In this document: one piece after another, positions 45,335 to 50,255 of the stretch
How the letters are laid out: every line of letters begins with the position of its first letter
Position numbering within the stretch: the stretch's first letter is position 1
NCBI GenBank assembly: GCA_018780645.1
Contig: JADMJJ010000093.1
Coordinates: 1-50,255 of the forward strand
Origin: Burkholderiaceae bacterium
GTDB taxonomy: Bacteria; Pseudomonadota; Gammaproteobacteria; Burkholderiales; Burkholderiaceae_C
Direction: 5' to 3'
DNA: 50,255 nt
Notes under the pieces: generated by a model
Seen by the model: the letters and a program-made list of their open reading frames with translations, nothing else
Databases searched by the model: none
What the model was told of the DNA's origin: nothing
Position numbers and translations under genes: made by a program

Positions 45335-46471
45335 TCAGGCTGCGGACAATGCCGCCAGCAGCCTGTCCATATCGGCGCCATCGTTGTAGACCTGCACGGA
45401 GAGCCGCACAAAGCAACGGCCGGCATGCTGCGTCACCGGTATCTCGATGCCCCGTGCAAACAACGCCGCACGCAAACCCTCGGAATCGCGATGCGGCACT
45501 GGCAGAGCAACCATCTGCACCCAGTCATCGTCACGCCCGATAGGCGGCAGGCCGTAGCGCCCGCCCAGTTCCCTCAGCACCGCGCCCGCCAGCGCATGGC
45601 AGCGTGCACGCTGCGCCGGCCAGTCGTGCTGCTGCTGGAAGTCAATCGCTGCCGGCACCGCCAGAGCGGCGGCGATGTCCCGGGTGCCCTGCCATTGCAG
45701 GCGCCGCTCCAGCAGCGACTCGCCGGCATAGGCCTCATGACCCAGGCCCTCGCCCACGTAGCCCCAGCTGACGACCAGGCCCTGCAGGAGCTCGTGGTGC
45801 TCGGGCCGGGCATGCAAAAAGGCCGAGCCCTTCGGTGCGCGCAACCATTTGTGGCAATTGCCGGCGTAGAAGTCGGCACCCAGGGCGCCGAGATCCAGTT
45901 CGAGCTGGCCAGGCGCATGGGCGCCGTCAATCAAGGTCAGCACACCCTGCTCGCGGGCACCAGCGCACAACTCGGTCACCGGAAAGGTCAGCGCCGTCGT
46001 CGACGTGATGTGGCTGCAGAAGATCAGCCTGGTGCGTGGGCCCGCCTCGGCCAGCATGCGCTCGGCAAAACTGGCGCGGTCAAAGGGCAGCGGCACTTCG
46101 ACCCGCCGGTAGTGCGCGCCAGCGCGCTCGCAGACCCAGCGCCACGCGGCGTCGCAGGCACCGTACTCGTGATCGGTGGCCAGCACCTCGTCCCCCGGCC
46201 GCAGGTCCAGCGCGCGCGCCACCGTGTTGACCGCTGTCGTCGCGTTTGGCATGAAGACCAGGTGCTCTGCAGCGGCCCCGAGATACGTCGCCAGCTGCGA
46301 GCGCGCCGCCATCAAAAGGCCCGCCGAGCGACGGCTCAAGAACTCGACCGGATTGCGCTCCAGCTCCAGCTGCCAGGACTGGAACACCCGGAACACATCC
46401 CGAGGACAGGCGCCGAACGAGCCATGGTTCAAGAAGACCAGATCCGGATCCAGCAGAAAGGCATCGCGCAT
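45335..46471 (-). CDS. PLP-dependent class V aminotransferase-fold enzyme (isopenicillin N epimerase-like)
   Basis: This 378-aa fold-type I enzyme starts MRDAFLLDPDLVFLNHGSFG, the usual opening of this subgroup. PLP-binding features are FMPNATTAVNTVAR, DGAHAPGQLELDL (Asp) and the Schiff-base Lys in GNCHKWLRAPKGSAFLH. Relatives include isopenicillin N epimerase and cysteine desulfurase-like or kynureninase-like enzymes, so the reaction cannot be fixed. Its upstream gap (46472-46555) is divergent with a lipoprotein ORF. Confidence 0.88.
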   Translation of the reverse strand: MRDAFLLDPDLVFLNHGSFGACPRDVFRVFQSWQLELERNPVEFLSRRSAGLLMAARSQLATYLGAAAEHLVFMPNATTAVNTVARALDLRPGDEVLATDHEYGACDAAWRWVCERAGAHYRRVEVPLPFDRASFAERMLAEAGPRTRLIFCSHITSTTALTFPVTELCAGAREQGVLTLIDGAHAPGQLELDLGALGADFYAGNCHKWLRAPKGSAFLHARPEHHELLQGLVVSWGYVGEGLGHEAYAGESLLERRLQWQGTRDIAAALAVPAAIDFQQQHDWPAQRARCHALAGAVLRELGGRYGLPPIGRDDDWVQMVALPVPHRDSEGLRAALFARGIEIPVTQHAGRCFVRLSVQVYNDGADMDRLLAALSAA

Positions 46472-46555
46472 GGGCTTCAGTGTAGCCAGCGGCCCCAGCC
46501 GGGCATGCGGATTGCCACGAAAGGGTCACCCGCGACCATAGGATGGAGTCCTCAC

Positions 46556-47212
46556 ATGAAGTCCGCGTTTCGCTACGGGTCCGCCCTCGCGCTGGCAGCC
46601 GTCTTGACCTTGGGCACAACAGGCTGCGAAGAGAGGGCCGACCCGCGCAAGCCACCGCAGCCGATCACCGGCCAGGCGAACGACCACTTGAGCCCTGCCT
46701 TCAAGGACGTCGGCGCATCGGCAAACAAGTGGGTGGCCGGCCGACGCAGCCAGCTTCATGTCTGTGTGCGCCAACGCACTGATATCGCGCCTGTTTCAGC
46801 GCACGCTGTGCGAAAGCCCGCCTGCGCTGCACCGTGGCCCAGGCTTCCACACTCAATCGATCAAGGAGTTCCAGTATGTCAAAAGGTCAACACGGCAACA
46901 AGGAAGCGAAGAAGCCCAAGAAGGCTGCAGCGGCGCCCGTCAGCGCCCTCGCCCCGGGCGGGGCGACTCCGGCCCTGGCCGTCGCTGTGCGCCCGCAGGG
47001 CAAGAAGCGCTGATTTCACGCCATCAACACCAGGAGAACGACCATGTCAGACAACAAATACCAGGTGGGCGACCAAGACCGTCGCCGCATCAACCTCACA
47101 GATGAGCAAGCGCTCCACGACTGGAGCAAGGCGCTGCACGTCAGCCCCGATGAACTCAGGCGTGCAGTTGCCCAGGTGGGTGACGATGCCGACCGTGTCA
47201 GCGAGTACCTGA
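46556..47212 (+). CDS. Putative small lipoprotein; C-terminal part of the frame suspect
   Basis: ATG 46556 has GGAG upstream and opens with a lipoprotein signal: MKSAFRYGSALALAAVLTLG, then TTGC (Cys24). The next 35 residues (DPRKPPQPITGQANDHLSPAFKDVGAS...) look like a real short lipoprotein. Beyond about residue 60 the frame becomes Arg/Pro/Thr-rich and runs through the two following small genes to a stop at 47212. A frameshift or a lost stop near 46735-46780 would explain this. Treat the last 150 residues as doubtful. Function unknown. Confidence 0.4.
   Translation: MKSAFRYGSALALAAVLTLGTTGCEERADPRKPPQPITGQANDHLSPAFKDVGASANKWVAGRRSQLHVCVRQRTDIAPVSAHAVRKPACAAPWPRLPHSIDQGVPVCQKVNTATRKRRSPRRLQRRPSAPSPRAGRLRPWPSLCARRARSADFTPSTPGERPCQTTNTRWATKTVAASTSQMSKRSTTGARRCTSAPMNSGVQLPRWVTMPTVSAST
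46876..47013 (+). CDS. Small basic protein, 45 aa
   Basis: ATG 46876 has AAGGAG eight bases upstream. The protein starts MSKGQHGNKEAKKPKK, continues with an Ala/Pro-rich middle, and ends RPQGKKR. I recall similar short MSKGQ...KEAKKPKK proteins in other betaproteobacteria, but no function is known. It precedes the DUF3606 gene by 30 bases. Confidence 0.7.
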   Translation: MSKGQHGNKEAKKPKKAAAAPVSALAPGGATPALAVAVRPQGKKR

Positions 47213-47247
47213 AGGAAGCGCATGCGGCGTCAGATATCAAGCCCTGA
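47044..47247 (+). CDS. DUF3606 family protein
   Basis: This 67-aa protein reads MSDNKYQVGDQDRRRINLTD, then LHDWSKALHVSPDELRRAVAQVG, which fits DUF3606. It has no signal peptide. ATG 47044 has AGGAG upstream. Its last 18 bases overlap the 3' end of the convergent regulator at 47230. Function unknown. Confidence 0.85.
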   Translation: MSDNKYQVGDQDRRRINLTDEQALHDWSKALHVSPDELRRAVAQVGDDADRVSEYLKEAHAASDIKP

Positions 47248-48009
47248 AACTGCGGCACCCAGGCCCTCCAAGGCGGCCAGTTCGCCACTGCACTGCTCGG
47301 CGCTGGCGATGCAGGCCAAACCCTTGCCTTCAACCGCCGCCATCAGGGCCAGCCAGGAACGAAGCCCCACCAAGGTCACCTGGGTTCGGGCGGTCGCGAC
47401 CCAGCCGAAATCAGCGAGCTGCCCCAGATAGATCCAGGTCTGCCGTCGCGACAGGCCCGACAGCTGGCCGATGCAGGCCTGCGCCACCGGCAATGACAGG
47501 CTCTGTCCCGGCCGAGGCCGCTCCAGCCCGGGGGCCAGTGCGGCGGCAAGCGTTGCCAGCACGCTGACCAGCCGCTGGAAACCGTTGCCGGCCAGGCGCA
47601 TGAAGATCTGCTCCTGCAGCCGTGTTTCGGTGGCAGCGTACAGGTGCTCGGTATCAGCGTCTTGTTGCGGCATCTGCCCAGCATGAAGCCGCGTCCAGGG
47701 GATGTTGATGGTCACCACATCGACCAGCGCGGTGACGTCATACGGGGCGACGTGCTTGCCCAACGGCGAGCCCCAGCCGATCACGTCGCCGAGCCACAGC
47801 GCCGCCACCGCCACCCGCGTGCTGCCCGCCACCTGGGTGACCAGGCAGGCCGCCCCGCTGCTGATGGCGATCCACTCGGCATGGGTGCTGCCGGCGCGAA
47901 CAATGACCTGGCCGCGGCGAAACACCTTCACCCGTGCATCGCTCATCCAGACGTGCGCAGGCTCGCGCTGCGGGCCGGGCATTCGCTGCTCCAACGGCCG
48001 CGTCACCAC
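47230..48009 (-). CDS. Crp/Fnr-like regulator encoded with the FlgH-like operon
   Basis: This 259-aa protein starts at GTG 48009 and overlaps the flgH-like stop by seven bases. The sensor barrel is degenerate (VKVFRRGQVIVRAGSTHAEW, then IAISSGAACLV). The C-terminal HTH is VAQACIGQLSGLSRRQTWIY followed by LGQLADFGWV. It is more distant from Crp than the other two regulators in the window. The ligand is unknown. The tight overlap suggests it regulates, or is made with, the upstream genes. Confidence 0.75.
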   Translation of the reverse strand: MVTRPLEQRMPGPQREPAHVWMSDARVKVFRRGQVIVRAGSTHAEWIAISSGAACLVTQVAGSTRVAVAALWLGDVIGWGSPLGKHVAPYDVTALVDVVTINIPWTRLHAGQMPQQDADTEHLYAATETRLQEQIFMRLAGNGFQRLVSVLATLAAALAPGLERPRPGQSLSLPVAQACIGQLSGLSRRQTWIYLGQLADFGWVATARTQVTLVGLRSWLALMAAVEGKGLACIASAEQCSGELAALEGLGAAVSGLDI

Positions 48010-48707
48010 ACCGCCATGCTCTTGGTGAGCACACGCTGGAGCCAGGTTCGCGAGGCGGCCTCCGACACATCGCCCTGCCCCACGCTTTCGAGGCTGGCAT
48101 TGACGACCTCCTTGGAGCTGACGACATTGCCGGGGCGGATGTCGCGCGGGTCGACGATGCCCGAGAAGCGCAGCGTGCTCACGCCACCATTCAGCCCGGT
48201 GCTGCGCTCGCCGGCCACCAGCAGATGGCCATTGGCCAGCACATTGATGACGGTAACGGCAAGCTGGGTGTTGAAGCTGCTCGAGGTCTCGGTGCTGCCG
48301 GAGCCCTTGAACGAATCGCTGCCGGCAGCAGCGGCGTCGGCGTTTAGCAGCGAGTCGATCAAACCGCCGGACTTGCGGCCCGAGCCCGGCCCCTTGACGG
48401 CCGCCTTGTTGTCGCGGCTGGTGTCACTCGACTGCTTCTGGCTGGCCTGCAGGCTCTCCGAGATGTCCACCTTCAGCTTGTCGCCCACGGCCTGTGGCTT
48501 GCGTTCGCTGGAGAACAGCGTGCCTGCCGACATGCTCAGCTGGAAGATGGAGCCGTTGTTCGGCCGCTCCAGGTACAGCGGCGTCCTGGCCGGCGCTGCC
48601 GACACCGGGCCCTGCACCAGAGGAGGCGGCGCCGAGGTGCAGGCGCAAAGCAGGGCCGCGAGCGGGCCGGCGGCCAAGCGAAGGCTTGGAAAACGGTTGA
48701 AGGTCAT
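48003..48707 (-). CDS. Orphan FlgH-like lipoprotein (flagellar L-ring protein homologue)
   Basis: This 234-aa protein starts at ATG 48707 (MTFNRFPSLRLAAGPLAALL) and has a lipobox Cys at about residue 23 (LLCAC-TS). FlgH features are present along the length. QAVGDKLKVDISESLQASQKQ is in the first half. In the second half are FNTQLAVTVINVLANGHLL, then VAGERSTGLNGG, LRFSGIVDPRDIRPGNVVSS and a C-terminal WLQRVL. Flagellar FlgH forms the outer-membrane L ring around the rod. No flgI, flgG or other flagellar gene is adjacent, so an unusual ring or a different machine is possible. Confidence 0.85.
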   Translation of the reverse strand: MTFNRFPSLRLAAGPLAALLCACTSAPPPLVQGPVSAAPARTPLYLERPNNGSIFQLSMSAGTLFSSERKPQAVGDKLKVDISESLQASQKQSSDTSRDNKAAVKGPGSGRKSGGLIDSLLNADAAAAGSDSFKGSGSTETSSSFNTQLAVTVINVLANGHLLVAGERSTGLNGGVSTLRFSGIVDPRDIRPGNVVSSKEVVNASLESVGQGDVSEAASRTWLQRVLTKSMAVW

Positions 48708-48739
48708 GTCCTGGTTCTCTTTCAGGTTGCTTGGCCGGC

Positions 48740-49285
48740 TCAGCTCTCGAAGCCGGTGATGACCGCCTTCACGACCGGCGCGAGCTTGCGTCGCGTGCTG
48801 GCCCATTTGCTGATCGCAAAGTTCTCGTCCACCAGATACGAGCTGGCGCCCATCAGCGAGCCATTCGCTCGGTGCAGGCTGAGCGTGGCGGCGCTCAGGT
48901 AGGAGCGATGGGCGCCCCCCATCGGCGGCACGGCCCAATGCACGGTGGCGGCGTAGCGGACCCAGTAGCGGCAGTCCGGCCCGCCTGAGCCCGGCTCAAA
49001 CACCCGACTCGACACGCCCTGTACCTTGAGCTCCAGCTGCAGCGCCGGCACCAGATCGTCCAGCTGGGGCTGGCCGTTGTATTCGATGCACACACTCTGG
49101 ATCGGGGCGTCGCCGTGGTGAATCGTGTTCGTCGCCTTGCCCGGCCCATAGTTCAGTGCCGCCGAGGTGGCCGTGCCCGTGGCCTTCACCAGCTCCCAGG
49201 TGGGCGCCACGCTGAAGATCGAGCAGCCCGACAAGGCCGCGAAAAGGGTGCCGTACAGGCAGCCTCTGGTCAATGAATCAAGCAT
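48740..49285 (-). CDS. Putative lipoprotein encoded beside the FlgH-like gene
   Basis: This 181-aa protein has a signal peptide with lipobox Cys21 (AALSGC-SIF). Mature features are WELVKATGTATSAALNYG, ATNTIHHGDAPIQSVCIEY, and a C-terminal WASTRRKLAPVVKAVITGF. I do not assign a family; I have the impression of similar proteins next to FlgH-like genes in other Burkholderiales. It may be a partner of the FlgH-like protein in the outer membrane. Confidence 0.72.
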   Translation of the reverse strand: MLDSLTRGCLYGTLFAALSGCSIFSVAPTWELVKATGTATSAALNYGPGKATNTIHHGDAPIQSVCIEYNGQPQLDDLVPALQLELKVQGVSSRVFEPGSGGPDCRYWVRYAATVHWAVPPMGGAHRSYLSAATLSLHRANGSLMGASSYLVDENFAISKWASTRRKLAPVVKAVITGFES

Positions 49286-49297
49286 CGCGGCCTCGGG

Positions 49298-49762
49298 CTA
49301 GACGAGTTCATCGAGCAAGGCGCCACCGGCCAGGGCGGCCAGCGCGCCATAGCCCACGGTGCTGGACGCAAGCTCGCCGAGGCGGCGCGTCGAGTCGGCA
49401 ACACCTGACTCCACCGCACCCAAGCCGGCTGTCAAGGCCTGGACGCCGGACATCAGCAAATCCGACGCTTGAACCGCCACCGCGTCGATGACGCCAGCGG
49501 CCGCCGAGATGCCGTCACCCAATGCCTCGCCGAAGCCCTGCACCTCGGCGCCCGCACGGGCCGCCTGGGCCAGCGCTGCAGCCTCCAAGGCTTGCAGACT
49601 TTGCGCACTGAAGCTCACCTGCAAGCCTGGTGGCGCAGCCTCGCGCCCGGCAGCGGGGTCAGGCCGTGCGGTACGCGACTCATCGGCAGTCGCCGCCGGC
49701 ACGCCGCCAAGCCGGGTGCCCGGCCCATCGGCCGGCGTGCCGGTGTGGTGTATGGCCACCAC
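49298..49762 (-). CDS. Unrecognised Ala-rich protein of the FlgH-like operon
   Basis: This 154-aa protein starts at ATG 49762. Residues 1-45 are low-complexity and hydrophilic. Residues 50-154 are Ala-rich and helical (ALGDGISAAAGVIDAVAVQA, TAGLGAVESGVADSTRRLGE), ending in a hydrophobic GYGALAALAGGALLDELV. It has no N-terminal signal peptide. The amphipathic helices resemble a self-assembling or secreted component, which is inference. It is 12 bases upstream of the lipoprotein gene. Confidence 0.6.
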   Translation of the reverse strand: MVAIHHTGTPADGPGTRLGGVPAATADESRTARPDPAAGREAAPPGLQVSFSAQSLQALEAAALAQAARAGAEVQGFGEALGDGISAAAGVIDAVAVQASDLLMSGVQALTAGLGAVESGVADSTRRLGELASSTVGYGALAALAGGALLDELV

Positions 49763-49767
49763 GGCAC

Positions 49768-49950
49768 TCAGGCCTTGTTTGAGGTTGCGCCACTAGCAGC
49801 CGGAGCAGCCGCATCACGCTTCGCTGCGCCCGAGGCCTGAGCGCCCTTCAACAGATCACTGAAGCTCTCGGGGCCAGGTTTTGCTGCTTGGGCAGCAGCG
49901 GGCCGGCTCGATGGGTGGTCAGCTTTGACGGCGTGGGGGTTCACTTGCAT
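49768..49950 (-). CDS. Small hydrophilic protein, first gene of the FlgH-like operon
   Basis: This 60-aa protein starts at ATG 49950 (MQVNPHAVKADHPSSRPAAA) with AGGAG upstream. A longer frame begins 16 codons earlier without that support. It is Ala/Ser/Lys-rich and probably disordered; SFSDLLKGAQ near the middle is the only helix-like stretch. It ends five bases before the next start. No family recognised. Confidence 0.6.
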   Translation of the reverse strand: MQVNPHAVKADHPSSRPAAAQAAKPGPESFSDLLKGAQASGAAKRDAAAPAASGATSNKA

Positions 49951-50124
49951 GACGTTGCTCCTGAAGGGGTTGGCGATGGACAAATTCTTGCCCGCCAAGC
50001 CATTTCAGAACCCCCGAAAAGCCGCCCCACATCCGGTGTTTCCCCAAGCTGGGTGATGGATGTCACTCAGTCGAGGCGGAGCGCGGGGACAGGTCTCAAC
50101 CATGTACCGCTATGCGCCACCAAA

Positions 50125-50163
50125 TAGAAAAAAGGCCCAAGTCCTTTGAAGACTTGAGCCTTT
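50125..50163 (-). terminator. Rho-independent terminator of tmRNA
   Basis: AAAGGCCCAAGTC (50131-50143) pairs with GACTTGAGCCTTT (50151-50163) with one mismatch. On the minus strand the stem is followed by TTTTTTCTATTT. It lies 39 bases beyond the tmRNA CCA end. The rest of 49951-50124 holds the unassigned promoter of the FlgH-like operon and the half REP-like site at 50086-50100. Confidence 0.88.
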
Positions 50164-50201
50164 ACTTTCACCTCACCCGCCGGGCAGCGGGTCATCCAAT
50201 A

Positions 50202-50255
50202 TGGTGGAGCCGGGGGGAATTGAACCCCCGTCCGTCAGCCATCACCAGGCAGTTC
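50202..50255 (-). ncRNA. ssrA: 3' end of tmRNA (SsrA), cut by window edge
   Basis: On the minus strand the sequence ends GGACGGGGGTTCAATTCCCC, then CCGGCTCCACCA. This is the T-arm and acceptor end with encoded CCA, matching the known tmRNA 3' end (GGACG...TTCAA...GCTCCACCA). tmRNA rescues stalled ribosomes with SmpB. The 5' part, including the tag frame, lies beyond the window. No anticodon arm of tRNA size is visible upstream of the T-arm, which argues against an ordinary tRNA. Confidence 0.85.

Noticed and set aside
45281-46555. The long plus-strand frame upstream of the lipoprotein start
   Set aside because: It lies antisense to the PLP-enzyme gene. Only the part from ATG 46556, where a signal peptide begins, has support.
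49951-50124. Flagellar sigma-28 or sigma-54 promoter before the FlgH-like operon
   Set aside because: I looked for GCCGATAA-type and TGGC-N8-TTGCW elements on the minus strand. The nearest match (a TGGC element with no GC at -12) fails.
50202-50255. An ordinary tRNA at the right edge
   Set aside because: The T-arm and CCA end fit, but the sequence 5' of the T-arm does not form an anticodon arm and variable loop of normal size. It matches the tmRNA 3' end better.

Overview
The window is high-GC DNA from a betaproteobacterium of the order Burkholderiales, most likely a Roseateles/Rubrivivax/Leptothrix-type organism. The basis is inference from protein families and gene order: pcm-like/rhodanese/tolC, rpmB-rpmG, ftsK-lolA, DUF3717 joined to DUF1289, and PEP-CTERM genes. 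Most of it is ordinary chromosome. I see no transposase, integrase, phage gene, CRISPR array or complete tRNA, and no intergenic gap reaches 300 bases.

Layout. 1-3547 (minus): branched-chain amino acid ABC transporter livHMGF, with livF cut by the window edge. 3791-5128: rarA. 5270-5818: a CheW protein. 5876-8856 (minus): ftsK-lolA, translationally coupled. 8970-9647: a Crp/Fnr regulator. 9832-11404 (plus): trxB, then a structured RNA leader and rpmB-rpmG. 11496-14740 (minus): a DUF3016 protein, a fatty-acid desaturase and an RsmB-like rRNA methyltransferase. 14785-18733: a DUF1653 protein, purN (minus), then trpS, a DUF3717-DUF1289 protein and a MATE exporter as one plus-strand unit. 18740-21511 (minus): a Cpx-like unit of Spy-like periplasmic protein, OmpR-type regulator and sensor kinase. 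21665-25120: ettA and rhlE, divergent. 25174-29497 (minus): a prolyl-4-hydroxylase-like protein, yaaA, and the DUF1800/DUF1501 pair. 29656-32770 (minus): a TetR regulator, a Pcm-like methyltransferase, a rhodanese and tolC. 32860-38420 (plus): a DUF1439 lipoprotein, a PrsT-like TPR protein, a PEP-CTERM protein and uppP. 38480-42741 (minus): general amino-acid transporter aapJQMP. 42948-46471 (minus): trmB, a DppA-type D-aminopeptidase, a second Crp/Fnr regulator and a PLP enzyme. 46556-47247 (plus): small proteins. 47230-49950 (minus): an operon with an orphan FlgH-like lipoprotein. 50202-50255 (minus): the 3' end of tmRNA.

The most unusual parts are four. (1) The 47230-49950 operon encodes a FlgH (flagellar L-ring) homologue with a second lipoprotein, two unrecognised proteins and a Crp-like regulator, but no other flagellar gene. 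(2) The rpmB-rpmG leader folds by eye into a closed multi-stem RNA whose 3' strand can also pair downstream. (3) A very good sigma-54 promoter with an upstream inverted repeat precedes the PEP-CTERM gene. (4) Several intergenic palindromes look like dispersed REP-type families. A CpxR-type direct repeat in front of the spy-like gene links the two-component system to its own operon.
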